64,000 nt of DNA from Streptomyces puniciscabiei. GTDB lineage: Bacteria; Actinomycetota; Actinomycetes; Streptomycetales; Streptomycetaceae. The stretch lies in contig NZ_VFNX01000001.1 of the NCBI RefSeq assembly GCF_006715785.1, forward strand, positions 1,564,501 to 1,628,500, given 5' to 3'. A program made the position numbers and the translations under genes. Below, piece after piece: positions 8,699 through 17,857 of this stretch; position 1 is the first letter of the stretch, and each line of letters begins with the position of its first letter. The notes under the pieces were generated by a model. The model was given only the letters and a program-made list of their open reading frames with translations, ran no database searches and was not told the origin of the DNA.

Positions 8699-11600
8699 TG
8701 GGGTGGGGCAAGGTCGCCAACTCGATCGTGGGCGGTGCCGAGCACCTCTACGACCAGGGCAAGAAGAAGCTCGGTGAAGGCGTCGACTACGTCACCGACG
8801 AGGTCGGCAAAGGCCTCGACCACGTCGGGCTGCACGACTGGGCGAACGCGGTCGAGGACTGGGGCGACGGACTGGCCTCCGACCTGGGCGCCACCCCGGG
8901 CGAGAAGCAACTCGGCCAGAGCGACGACGCGAGCCAACTCCTCCACGGCAGCCCCCACAGCATCCGCGAGAGCGCCAAACACCTGCGGAAGTTCCACGAT
9001 GCCTTCGACAAGGTCGGCCAGGGCCTGAGGAAGGTCGACTCCTCCGGCTGGCAGGGCGAGGGCGGGGACGCCTTCCGCAAGAAGTTCGGGGTCCACCCGG
9101 CCAAGTGGGCTCAGGCGGCCGACGCCTGCCACACGGCTTCGGCCGCCCTGGAGTCCTACGCCGACACCGTCCAGTGGGCGCAGGGCCAGGCCAAGGAGGC
9201 CATCGCCCTCTACGACAAGGGTGTGAAGGCCTCCAAGGACGGCACCGACGCCTACAACAAGAAGGTCGACGCCTACAACGCCAAGGTGAAAGCAGGGCAG
9301 GACCCGGGCCCCAAACCCGGCCCGTTCCACGACCCGGGCAAGGCCGACATCACCGAGGCCGTCCACAAACTCGCCGCGGCCCGCAAGCAGCGCAACACCG
9401 CCGCCGCCGAAGCCCAGGGCAAGGTCAAAGCGGCCCTCGCCCACGCACCCGCCGAGCCCCCGCCACTGCAACGCCTGGAAAGCGACTTCGGCGACCTCCT
9501 TCTGGCCGACACCACCGAAGCGGTCCACTTCGGCGGCGGCGTGATCAAGGGTGCGGCCGGCCTGATCGGCTTCGTCCGCAGCGTGGACCCCACCGACCCG
9601 TACAACGTCACACATCCCGCCGAGTACCTCCAAGGCCTGAGCATGACCCTGGCCGGCCTCGTCTCCGCGGACATGCACCCCGACCGGGCCCTGAAGGACA
9701 TGTGGAACCAGGCCCGCAAGGACCCCGCCGAGTTCGAAGGCCGCATGTTGTCCCAGCTCCCCGTCGGCGACGGCGCCGGAATGGAACTCGGTCTGGCGCG
9801 GGACGCGGCGGAAGCGGGACTGACCCGACAGGCGGCGGAAGCAGCGGCACGGAGCGAGGCCCGGACCGGGGCGGAGGGCGCGGGCAGAACGACAGCCCGG
9901 CACGAGGTCAACGAGGACCCGGCGCAGCACTCGCACGACGAGAGCAGTACGGAGAGCGGCGGCACGGACCCGATCAATCTGGCCACCGGCAAGATGTACC
10001 TGCCGCAGACGGACGTCTCGCTCCCCGGCGCACTGCCGTTGGTCCTGACCCGTCGAGTGGAGTCGGGCTACCACTTGGGCCACTGGTTCGGCCCGTCCTG
10101 GTCCTCAACGCTGGACCAGCGCCTGGAGATCGACGCGGAGGGAGTCGTCTACGTCACGGAGGACGGCCTGCTCCTGTCGTACCCGCATCCGGCACCGGGC
10201 GTGCCCACCGTGGCGAGCCACGGCCCACGCCTCCCCCTGGACCGGGTGGACGGTGGCTACACGATCACCGACCCGCACACCGGCCAGGTGCGGCACTTCG
10301 CCGATCGAGGCGACAGCCTGGCGGTCCTGGAACAGATAGACGACCGCAACGGCAACTGGATCTCCTTCGAGTACGACGTCGAGGGCACCCCTGTAGGCGT
10401 GTTCGCGGGCTCCGGCCAGGGCGTCCGCATCACCACGGATGCGGGCCGCGTCACGGCGTACCACTTGACCGCGACAAGCGAGGAACTGAAACGCTTCGCG
10501 TACACGGACGGCAACCTCACCGAGGTCTTCAACTCCTCCGGCCTCCCCCTGCGTTTCACCTACGACGAGCGAGGCCGGGTCACTTCCTGGACGGACACGA
10601 ACGACCGCAGCTACAGCTACGAGTACGACGACCAGGACCGCTGTGTCGCTGAGGGCGGCTCGGCCGGCCACATGACCCTGCGCCTGACCTACGAGGGCCC
10701 GAACCCTGCGACAGGCCTGCGCACCACGACGGCCACGACCGGCGAGGGCCGCACCCGCCACTACCTGGTCAACGACACCTGGCAGGTCGTCGCAGAGACA
10801 GACGCCCTGGGCGCGCCGACCCGCTACGTCCGCGACCGCCACCACCGCCTGCTCTCCACGACGAACCCGCTGGGCCACACGACGACCTTCGAGTACGACG
10901 ACGCAGGCAACGTCACCCGAGTGGTTCGCCCGGACGGCCGCGAAGCCCGGGCGGAGTACAACTCCCTGGGCCTGCCGGTGAAGCTGCTGAACCCGGACGG
11001 CACGATCATCCGCCAGACGTACGACGACCGGGGCAACCGCACGACGGTGACGGACCCGGCGGGCCAGACGACCCGGTTCACGTACAACGAGGCCGGCCAC
11101 CTGACGTCGGTCACGGACCCGCTGGGCAACACGACGAGCCTGGTCTGCGACCCCGCGGGCCTCCCGCTGGAGGTCAGGGACCCCCTGGGCGCGGTGACCA
11201 GCTACGAACGGGACGCCCTGGGCCGCCCAACCGCGATCAACGACCCCACCGGCGCGACAACCCGCCTGGAATGGTCACTCGAGGGCCACCTGACCCGCCG
11301 CACGGCCCCCGACGGCACGACGGAGACGTGGGCGTACGACGGCGAGGGCAACTGCACCAGCCACACCGACCCCCTGGGCGGCGTCTCCCGCTTCGAATAC
11401 ACCCACTTCGACCTGCTGACGGCCCGCACGGGCCCGGACGGCGTCCGCTACGAGTTCGCCCACGACGCGGAGCTCCGCCTGACGAAGGTCACCAACCCGC
11501 AGGGCCTGACGTGGACATACGAGTACGACGCGGCAGGCCGCCTGGTGAGGGACACGGACTTCGACGACCGCACACAGAGGTACGAATACGACGCCGCGGG

Positions 11601-13413
11601 TCGTCTGATCTTCCGCCGCGACCCCCTCGGCCAGGTCACGTCTTTCGAACGCAACGAACTGGGCCAGGTGCTCCGCAAGGACACGGCAGGCCAGGTGACG
11701 ACGTACGCATACGATTTCACGGACCGACTCGCCCAGGCCACAGGCCCGGACGGCACCACCCTGACCTTGCTGCGCGACCGCCACGGACGCCTCGTCTCGG
11801 AGACGGTCAACGACCGCACGGTGACGTACACGTACGACACCCTGGGCCGCCGCACGGGCCGCACCACCCCAACCGGCGCGGTTTCCACTTGGTCGTACGA
11901 CGCGGCAGGTCGTCGTAACGGCTTGGTGGCATCAGGCCGTTCGATCGACTTCACGTACGACGAAGCGGGCCGCGAGCTGACCCGTCACATCGCCGAAACG
12001 ATCACTCTCGAGCACACCTTCGACGCGCTGGGCCGCCTGACGACGCAGTCGGTGACCGGCGCGCAGGGCCGCACGCTCCAGCACCGGGCGTACACCTACC
12101 GAGCCGACGGCAACGTCAACGGTATCGCCGACCACCTGAACGGCGAGCGCCGCTTCGACCTGGACGCGACGGGCAGGGTGACGGCAGTCCACGCGGCAGG
12201 CTGGACGGAGCGATACGCGTACGACGAGGCAGGCAACCAGACCCAGGCGTCCTGGCCGTCGGACCACCCGGGCCAGGAGGCAACGGGCCCACGCACCTAC
12301 ATGGGCACCCGCATCACCCGAGCCGGCAACGTGCGCTACGAACACGACGCACTCGGCCGCATCACCCTCCGCCAGAAGACCCGGCTGTCGAGAAAGCCGG
12401 ACACATGGCGCTACGAATGGGACGCCGAGGACCGCCTCACGTCGGTGACGACACCGGACGGCACCCGCTGGCGCTACACCTACGACCCCCTGGGCCGCCG
12501 CACAGCAAAACTCCGCATGGCCGCCGACGGCGAAACGGTCGTGGAACGGGTGGACTTCACCTGGGACGGCACCACCCTCTGCGAACAGACCACAACTTCT
12601 TCCGACCTCCCCAACCCGGTCACCCTCACCTGGGACCACCAGGACCTACGCCCCCTGACCCAAACGGAACGCATCACCGCGGCCGACGCGCCCCAAGAAG
12701 AGATCGACTCCCGCTTCTTCGCCATCGTCACCGACCTCGTCGGCACCCCGAACGAACTCATAGACGAACAGGGCGACATAGCTTGGCGCACGAGAGGCGC
12801 CCTCTGGGGAACGACGGCGTGGTCGACGAACAGCACCACCTACACACCCCTACGCTTCCCAGGCCAGTACTACGACCCCGAAACGGGCCTCCACTACAAC
12901 TACTTCCGCCATTACGACCCAGAGACTGCCCGCTACCTCACCCCCGACCCCCTCGGGCTCGGGCCAGCACCCAACCCGTCGACCTATGTGTCAAACCCCC
13001 TGTCGTGGACGGACTACCTGGGTCTGGCGCCGGACTACATTTCGATCTACCGGACCCCTAAGGGAGCCCATGCGGAATACGAACTTGCGAACGGCCCAAA
13101 TCCGGCCAACCACCAGCCTGGAGTAGACATCGGCGGCGGCATCATTTCCGATGGGAAGATCTACTTTGGCGAACGGGATGTCGCAGCCGAGTACGCCGGA
13201 CCGACGGGCGTCAACTTCGCCAAGGGAATGGTCAAGTACGACATGCATCCGTCGTTCCTTGAGGAATTCGGCGAGCATGCAAAGATTCACGACTACAATG
13301 GCCCCAACGGAGCGCCACGTCTGGAGTTCGAGATTCCAGTGGAGAAACTCGATCGCTTCAACGAGCTAACCCATGGCCGCAGCTGGGTTTCCATATTCGG
13401 AGGACCGAAATGA
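8698..13413 (+). CDS. WXG/RHS-repeat polymorphic toxin
   Basis: The 1571-residue protein has an N-terminal helical T7SS-type module (about 1-270) with a WQG (WXG) turn at 118-120. A DUF6531 region follows from about 422 (DPINLATGKMYLPQTDVSLPG). Then come about 900 residues of YD/RHS repeats and the RHS core box near 1395-1440 (GLHYNYFRHYDPETARYLTP). The last ~130 residues are a distinct C-terminal tip starting near 1440, which contains IYRTPKGAHAEYE, GKIYFGERDVAAEYAG and RSWVSIFGG. RHS shells encapsulate and release such tips as toxins. The YRT...IYFGE...AAEYAG pattern loosely resembles ADP-ribosyltransferase-fold toxins, but this is a guess. GC falls to about 56% in the tip (134 of 240 bases in 13141-13380). 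The next gene overlaps its stop, as an immunity gene would. Confidence 0.88.
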   Translation: MGWGKVANSIVGGAEHLYDQGKKKLGEGVDYVTDEVGKGLDHVGLHDWANAVEDWGDGLASDLGATPGEKQLGQSDDASQLLHGSPHSIRESAKHLRKFHDAFDKVGQGLRKVDSSGWQGEGGDAFRKKFGVHPAKWAQAADACHTASAALESYADTVQWAQGQAKEAIALYDKGVKASKDGTDAYNKKVDAYNAKVKAGQDPGPKPGPFHDPGKADITEAVHKLAAARKQRNTAAAEAQGKVKAALAHAPAEPPPLQRLESDFGDLLLADTTEAVHFGGGVIKGAAGLIGFVRSVDPTDPYNVTHPAEYLQGLSMTLAGLVSADMHPDRALKDMWNQARKDPAEFEGRMLSQLPVGDGAGMELGLARDAAEAGLTRQAAEAAARSEARTGAEGAGRTTARHEVNEDPAQHSHDESSTESGGTDPINLATGKMYLPQTDVSLPGALPLVLTRRVESGYHLGHWFGPSWSSTLDQRLEIDAEGVVYVTEDGLLLSYPHPAPGVPTVASHGPRLPLDRVDGGYTITDPHTGQVRHFADRGDSLAVLEQIDDRNGNWISFEYDVEGTPVGVFAGSGQGVRITTDAGRVTAYHLTATSEELKRFAYTDGNLTEVFNSSGLPLRFTYDERGRVTSWTDTNDRSYSYEYDDQDRCVAEGGSAGHMTLRLTYEGPNPATGLRTTTATTGEGRTRHYLVNDTWQVVAETDALGAPTRYVRDRHHRLLSTTNPLGHTTTFEYDDAGNVTRVVRPDGREARAEYNSLGLPVKLLNPDGTIIRQTYDDRGNRTTVTDPAGQTTRFTYNEAGHLTSVTDPLGNTTSLVCDPAGLPLEVRDPLGAVTSYERDALGRPTAINDPTGATTRLEWSLEGHLTRRTAPDGTTETWAYDGEGNCTSHTDPLGGVSRFEYTHFDLLTARTGPDGVRYEFAHDAELRLTKVTNPQGLTWTYEYDAAGRLVRDTDFDDRTQRYEYDAAGRLIFRRDPLGQVTSFERNELGQVLRKDTAGQVTTYAYDFTDRLAQATGPDGTTLTLLRDRHGRLVSETVNDRTVTYTYDTLGRRTGRTTPTGAVSTWSYDAAGRRNGLVASGRSIDFTYDEAGRELTRHIAETITLEHTFDALGRLTTQSVTGAQGRTLQHRAYTYRADGNVNGIADHLNGERRFDLDATGRVTAVHAAGWTERYAYDEAGNQTQASWPSDHPGQEATGPRTYMGTRITRAGNVRYEHDALGRITLRQKTRLSRKPDTWRYEWDAEDRLTSVTTPDGTRWRYTYDPLGRRTAKLRMAADGETVVERVDFTWDGTTLCEQTTTSSDLPNPVTLTWDHQDLRPLTQTERITAADAPQEEIDSRFFAIVTDLVGTPNELIDEQGDIAWRTRGALWGTTAWSTNSTTYTPLRFPGQYYDPETGLHYNYFRHYDPETARYLTPDPLGLGPAPNPSTYVSNPLSWTDYLGLAPDYISIYRTPKGAHAEYELANGPNPANHQPGVDIGGGIISDGKIYFGERDVAAEYAGPTGVNFAKGMVKYDMHPSFLEEFGEHAKIHDYNGPNGAPRLEFEIPVEKLDRFNELTHGRSWVSIFGGPK

Positions 13414-13670
13414 CGTTCCGGAATCATCAAGAGCTCGACGTCACCGTGGTCGCAGTGGCCCCCGTCGGGTCAAAGGTCGACGCCGATGGTGAGACCGGTT
13501 TTATCGATCAGGTGAAGCATCCCTCCTGGTGGGATGACAGCACCGCACCACCTCAGGTTGGAGATCAGCTGCATGTCGTCGTCCTCGACGCAAGCCGGGA
13601 GCCGCCCCGGCTCAGCGCGCTTCAGCGGGACATTGACATCGCACGTCGACTACGGGACACCGACACGTAG
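13410..13670 (+). CDS. Candidate immunity protein, S1/OB-like
   Basis: This 86-residue protein overlaps the toxin stop by 4 bp (ATGA), the usual position of the cognate immunity gene. The sequence has the spacing of an S1/OB-type beta barrel: VTVVAVAPVGSKVDADGETGFID, a WW-containing linker, then VGDQLHVVVLDASREPPRLS. No known immunity family was recognised. Either it neutralises the RHS tip directly, or it is an RNA-binding S1-like protein that protects the toxin's target. Codon use is less GC-rich than in core genes, matching the toxin tip. Confidence 0.65.
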   Translation: MTFRNHQELDVTVVAVAPVGSKVDADGETGFIDQVKHPSWWDDSTAPPQVGDQLHVVVLDASREPPRLSALQRDIDIARRLRDTDT

Positions 13671-13865
13671 AAGGCTCCTTGAGAAATACCTCACGGCCAA
13701 CACACGGCCACCGGCGCCAAAATTCGGCCGACCTGTTCGCCCGTTCCGCGTTCCTGGAACCGGGACCCGCTAGAGACGCAGGATGATTCACTCTAAGTCA
13801 GATAGCGTCTTGAGGTGAAACTCCTGCAACAGCACGAGAACAGAAAAGAGAGGTCAGCGAGTCTC

Positions 13866-15122
13866 ATGTCGTTCGGTCCGCCACCCGCTGGAATCGAATC
13901 TGCGGCACCCCCTGCCTGGACACCACCAACGCAGATCGAGCAGGCGTTGTTCGAGGCCAAGATGCGTGGGGACTGGGTGGCGTACTTCGCGCGGCTTGCG
14001 GAGAACAGGCTGTTCTTCGAGATACAGAAGGACAAGGCAGATGCCACGCCCAGCGCCACGTACGCCGTCTTCGGGCACGATCCGCGTGTCATCGGCGGAC
14101 GTATCTGGGCCGTCTACACCGAAGGCATGCTGCCGACGCCGGAACCTCACCGAGTGTTCGACTGGAACTTCGTTGAATGGTTCCCCAAGGTGTGGAAGCC
14201 GACCGATCCACCGTTCATCGTTGTAAACCCGGGCAGTCCTTGCGAGGCGTTCCTTCCCTCCGCACCGCCACACTCGGCGGCTTGGGCACAGTTCGGCGAG
14301 CAGGCTCCGGATCGGAAGCGGTCACAGCAGCTGCACACCCTCCGCTTCGGCGGCCCCCTGCACGGCACCGTCGCCCACGGCCTCGCCTGTGGTGCACTCC
14401 TGTGTGTCCACAACGGCTCCTTCTGGAACGCCATGGCCTGGCACGGCATGGGATACCCGGGTGAGCGGAAACGGCTTCGCGAGTGGTGGGGCATTACCAC
14501 CCGCGAGGAGTGGCAGTACTACCTCCGCGACCTCCTTGCCTGCGATCAGCACAGCTCGGTCTGGGACTTCGCCCTCCGGCTGCGCAGGACCATCGCCCGG
14601 GACTTCGGCGGTTACGTCGACGTGGGGTACTGGCGGCAGGCCGCCACCAACGTCATCCGGGCGACCTCCGAAGGGACGGTTGTCGTCAGCGAAGAGGGCG
14701 TCACGAAGACAGAGCCCCGGCCCGAGTCCGAGGTGCAGGCCCGGATCGAGGGCGTGCACCGGCTCATCGGGCGCATCACCCGCTATGAGGCCCGCATGCG
14801 TGCCGACGGCGTGCTCGATGAGAACCGGTACGTCTTCTCCGTTGACGCCTGGGACCTCGGCCGTGCATCGAAGATGGCCCGGTGGGGACTCGGAGCCCGG
14901 TTCGGAACGCTCGAGGAGGCCGAGTCCGCCGTCATCCAGGCCGGCCGTGCCGCCGCTCGGTCCTACAAGTCGTGGCGCGACTTCTCCGCCGGCTACATCC
15001 TCGGCCGCTCCCTCCACTTCGACGAGGAGGAATTCGGTCCCTGGTACGAGGACATGGTCAGCGCCCACCGGATCCTGATGTCCGACCCCGACAGCCCCTG
15101 GCTCACCATCCCCTTCCGCTGA
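13866..15122 (+). CDS. DUF1266 domain protein
   Basis: The 418-residue protein has an N-terminal segment about residues 15-110 that resembles SseB-like proteins (IEQALFEAKMRGDWVAYFARL) and a C-terminal DUF1266 domain (about 200-410), seen in WGITTREEWQYYLRDLL and WDLGRASKMARWG. DUF1266 proteins are of unknown function and often lie near secreted toxin loci. The gene stands alone, about 195 bp after the immunity candidate. I chose ATG 13866 because homologous N-termini begin near there; a GTG at 13815 is an alternative. The intervening 13671-13865 shows no other gene. Confidence 0.7.
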   Translation: MSFGPPPAGIESAAPPAWTPPTQIEQALFEAKMRGDWVAYFARLAENRLFFEIQKDKADATPSATYAVFGHDPRVIGGRIWAVYTEGMLPTPEPHRVFDWNFVEWFPKVWKPTDPPFIVVNPGSPCEAFLPSAPPHSAAWAQFGEQAPDRKRSQQLHTLRFGGPLHGTVAHGLACGALLCVHNGSFWNAMAWHGMGYPGERKRLREWWGITTREEWQYYLRDLLACDQHSSVWDFALRLRRTIARDFGGYVDVGYWRQAATNVIRATSEGTVVVSEEGVTKTEPRPESEVQARIEGVHRLIGRITRYEARMRADGVLDENRYVFSVDAWDLGRASKMARWGLGARFGTLEEAESAVIQAGRAAARSYKSWRDFSAGYILGRSLHFDEEEFGPWYEDMVSAHRILMSDPDSPWLTIPFR

Positions 15123-15365
15123 CCGCATCGGGACGCACAGCCGACGCGACAAATGGCAGTCTTGGGCTGCCTGGAAGCCCCGATCACCAGCCGGGCCTGC
15201 GCGTTTACTCACCCCCCTGGCACGCATCTTCCACTTCTGGCATCACCCACCGACCGCAAGCCGCTGAGCCCGCCCCTTGCACGCGCGCCGGGACCGCCCG
15301 CTGGCCGACAGCACGCGCCCGGCCCACGGATGCCCGCAGGCACCGGTGAGGGCCATTGCCCTTCC

Positions 15366-15502
15366 GGGCCGCTCGCTCGCTTCTTCCCCGTGCTGGAGCG
15401 AGGTGTGTCAAGGGTGGCCCGGAGGGCCATCGGCGCAGCCGACGCGCAGCGCCCTTGACTCACCTCGCGGAGGCACGAGAATCGCCGAGAAGCGAGCGGC
15501 CC
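15366..15502. repeat. 137-bp foldback element with nested hairpins
   Basis: This intergenic block is an extended inverted repeat. The outer arms are GGGCCGCTCGCTCGCTTCT (15366-15384) and AGAAGCGAGCGGCCC (15488-15502). Next come CGTGC with GCACG, then GCGAGGTGTGTCAAGGG (15398-15414) with CCCTTGACTCACCTCGC (15452-15468). The centre holds two small hairpins, GGCCCGGAGGGCC and CGGCGCAGCCG. The whole would fold into a long arm ending in a branched tip. It looks like a dispersed palindromic element known to me in many Streptomyces intergenic regions; this recollection has not been checked. The rest of the gap 15123-15515 shows no gene. Confidence 0.7.
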
Positions 15503-15515
15503 AACGGTCACTTGC

Positions 15516-16400
15516 TCACTCGTCGGCGAACAACTCCGTCGCGTCCGTGGCGTGTACGGCGCGCTGGGCCCATGCCTCCAGTTGGTCCAGGTCCGTGCAG
15601 GCCAGCACGCGCTCCCGGACGGTGTCGGGGACCGGGATGTCACGCCATTCCAGGACGCGGAGCACCATCTCGGCCTTGGCCTCAGCCCGGCCCTGTTCCC
15701 TGCCTTCCGCGCGTACCTGCTCGGCCAGCGGGTGTCGCCAGAAGTACTGGATCGCCGTCATCAGGTCCCTCCACATTTGCTTCGCCTGGGGGTCGGCCAG
15801 GCAGGAGTCGACGAACTGCACGAAGACTGCGGCACTGTCTGGGTCGATGGTCCGCAGGGCAGCGGCCAGCGATTCCAGTATGGCCGGAGCCTGCGGTCCA
15901 CGCCCGTGTGTCATGGCCGACAGCACCGCAAGGGGGACGTCCTTCTCGGCCTGCCGCTCGTCCGCGATGACCGGCACGTTGTCCGGACCCAGCACCAGCG
16001 GCCGTACGGTCAGCGACTCCCAGCCCGGGAAGCCGAGCCGGATCGGGCGGCACGCCCACTTGGCCGTGCGGCTGCTCTGGGTGATGACGATGAGCACCGG
16101 CTCGCAGCGGTACTTCTCGTACAGGTAGCTCAGGTAGTACGGCCAGCTGCCCCGCTTGCGCCCGTCCACCTTCCCCTGCGACTCCACCACCAGCAGATAC
16201 GTGCCCTCGTCCGTCTCTGCTCGCAGCAGCGTGTCCACCCGGCGCTCGACCGGTTCGATCTCGGTCAGGTCGATGTTCAGCGCCGCGATCTCCCTGGGCT
16301 CTGGGAACGGCACGTGCAGGACCTTCTGTAACGCCTTCGTCAGCAGCGTCGGATCCTTCTGGAAGATCCGGTGCAACGCCTCATGCGACGAGCCGACCAT
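15516..16400 (-). CDS. Rpn/YhgA-like PD-(D/E)XK nuclease family protein
   Basis: The 294-residue protein carries the Rpn/transposase-like nuclease signature. ERRVDTLLRAE supplies the Asp, and LLVVESQGK supplies a Glu-x-Gln variant of the catalytic E-x-K. A Tyr/Leu-rich segment (YYLSYLYEKY) follows, as does a charged C-terminal helix rich in Glu/Arg (AEGREQGRAEAKAEM). E. coli Rpn proteins are DNA endonucleases that promote recombination; activity here is inferred. Its ATG shares a base with the TGA of the upstream anti-sigma-type ATPase gene (TGATG), so the two are translationally coupled. Such genes are frequent and variable in Streptomyces. Confidence 0.75.
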   Translation of the reverse strand: MVGSSHEALHRIFQKDPTLLTKALQKVLHVPFPEPREIAALNIDLTEIEPVERRVDTLLRAETDEGTYLLVVESQGKVDGRKRGSWPYYLSYLYEKYRCEPVLIVITQSSRTAKWACRPIRLGFPGWESLTVRPLVLGPDNVPVIADERQAEKDVPLAVLSAMTHGRGPQAPAILESLAAALRTIDPDSAAVFVQFVDSCLADPQAKQMWRDLMTAIQYFWRHPLAEQVRAEGREQGRAEAKAEMVLRVLEWRDIPVPDTVRERVLACTDLDQLEAWAQRAVHATDATELFADE

Positions 16401-16834
16401 CACGCCACTCCCAGCTCGCACCACACGAACTTCCCCCGGTCCCCGAACCGGGCCGTCGGCTGCCACCCCCAGTACTCCGCGCACGCCCTCACCAGCCCCA
16501 GCCCCCGCCCGTCCTCCAGCTCCAGGTCCGCCACCTGCTCCAGCGGGCGCGGAGGGTCCGGTGGGGCCGGGTCCGTGTCCCACGCCCCGATCCACACCAT
16601 GCCCTCCGGGGTACGGCGGACCCTCAGCGCGGCCGGCCCCTTCGTGTGCCGCACGGCGTTCGACACCAGCTCCGCCGCCAACAGCTCCGCCGTGTCGACC
16701 AGGCCGATCAGACCGTGCAGGGTCAGGATCAGGCGCAGAGTGCGGCGGCACACCGTCACCGCTCTGAGGTCGTTCGGGACGTAGAGGGTGTAGTCCCAGG
16801 ACTCAGGAGACTCGGAGGGCTCGTTTTCGGGCAT
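16400..16834 (-). CDS. Anti-sigma-factor-type ATP-binding protein (HATPase_c_2)
   Basis: The 144-residue single-domain GHKL ATPase is of the RsbW/SpoIIAB-like type. The N-box is ELLAAELVSNAVRHT, and the G2 lid is EDGRGLGLVRACAEYWGW. In Streptomyces such orphans cluster with XRE/DUF5753 regulators and DUF397 proteins, exactly as here with the divergent genes at 17016 and 17858. They probably act as kinases or binding partners in developmental or metabolic switches. The gene is first in an operon with the Rpn-like nuclease. A divergent promoter region (16835-17015) separates it from the regulator. Confidence 0.85.
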   Translation of the reverse strand: MPENEPSESPESWDYTLYVPNDLRAVTVCRRTLRLILTLHGLIGLVDTAELLAAELVSNAVRHTKGPAALRVRRTPEGMVWIGAWDTDPAPPDPPRPLEQVADLELEDGRGLGLVRACAEYWGWQPTARFGDRGKFVWCELGVA

Positions 16835-16951
16835 GCGTCATCACCTCCGGTGAGTGAGTGGGTGCTTGCTCGCACGGTGGCCTGCCGCAGCCGTCATGGC
16901 AGGACGGAGCGGTGCACTTCCTCTGCGTGTGCGCTACGTCACCGACGGTAG

Positions 16952-16967
16952 GGGTAATCTGTTACCC
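16952..16967. promoter_or_regulatory. Candidate operator of the XRE/DUF5753 regulator
   Basis: A perfect inverted repeat, GGGTAA-TCTG-TTACCC, sits between the divergent ATPase and XRE genes, about 50 bp upstream of the regulator ATG. It is a plausible autoregulatory or shared operator. Confidence 0.45.
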
Positions 16968-17015
16968 GTGGCAAGCTGATCGCGTGATCCGCCCCCGATA
17001 GAGCAGGAGCAACTC

Positions 17016-17849
17016 ATGGTCCAGAGGCGCGAACCAACGGCACGTCAGTTGCGCCTGGGGCTCGAACTGCGCAGGCTCCGCGAGGCGGCCGGACTCACAG
17101 CCATCCAAGCGGCAGCACTACTCGGGATGAACAGGGCCCAGATCAGCCACATCGAGTCGGGGCTCATCGGAGTGAGCGAGGAGCGGCTGCGTCGACTCGC
17201 CTCCCATTACGCCTGTGCGGACGGTGAGTTCGTCGAGGCTCTGGTCGAGATGGCCACTGACAGGACACGCGGCTGGTGGGAGGCGTACCGGGGGCTCCTT
17301 CCCACGTCCTTCCTGGACCTGTCCGAGCTGGAGTACCACGCCCGGTTCCTGCGCCACGTGGCAATCCTGTACGTGCCGGGCCTGCTGCAGACGGAGGACT
17401 ACGCCCGTGCCGTCTTCTCGTCGAGGTTGCCTGAACTCACCGAAGAAGAACTTGAGTTGCGCATTCGACACCGAAAGGAGCGCCAGAAGATCACCATCCC
17501 ATACAAGGCGCTGATCCATGAGGCGGCACTTCGCATCAGGGTCAGTGGCCGAGCCACCTCGAAGGCACAGCTCGCCAGGCTCCTTGAGCTCTCCGAAGCA
17601 GACCACGTCACCCTGCGCGTCATCCCCTTCGACCTGGACGGCTTTGCCGCGTCAAGCGCGATGACATACGCCAGCGGCCCCTTGCCCCAGCTGGACACGG
17701 TGGTACGAGACGCGCCCCATGGCACAGTCTTCATCGATTCCGAGGCTCAGCTCAACATTTATCGAACGCGCTTCCGTATGGTGGAGGCTGTATCACTCGA
17801 ACCGGTCGAGTCCCGTGGCTTCATCCACCGGCTGGCAAAGGAGCTGTGA
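17016..17849 (+). CDS. XRE helix-turn-helix regulator with DUF5753 domain (WhiJ-like)
   Basis: The 277-residue protein has an N-terminal Cro/CI-type HTH (about residues 12-70; REAAGLTAIQAAALLGMNRAQISHIESG). A C-terminal DUF5753 domain follows (about 100-270), with the usual YVPGLLQTEDYARAVF and GFAASSAMTYA segments. The family includes S. coelicolor WhiJ; members typically pair with a DUF397 protein, and that gene follows 8 bp after this stop. AGGAG at 17005-17009 precedes the ATG at 17016. The palindrome at 16952-16967 may be its binding site. Confidence 0.9.
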   Translation: MVQRREPTARQLRLGLELRRLREAAGLTAIQAAALLGMNRAQISHIESGLIGVSEERLRRLASHYACADGEFVEALVEMATDRTRGWWEAYRGLLPTSFLDLSELEYHARFLRHVAILYVPGLLQTEDYARAVFSSRLPELTEEELELRIRHRKERQKITIPYKALIHEAALRIRVSGRATSKAQLARLLELSEADHVTLRVIPFDLDGFAASSAMTYASGPLPQLDTVVRDAPHGTVFIDSEAQLNIYRTRFRMVEAVSLEPVESRGFIHRLAKEL

Positions 17850-17857
17850 GGCACCCC

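Noticed and set aside
8698..13413. Cell-wall-associated WapA-type protein with a signal peptide
   Set aside because: No N-terminal signal peptide; a WXG-type helical module is present instead.
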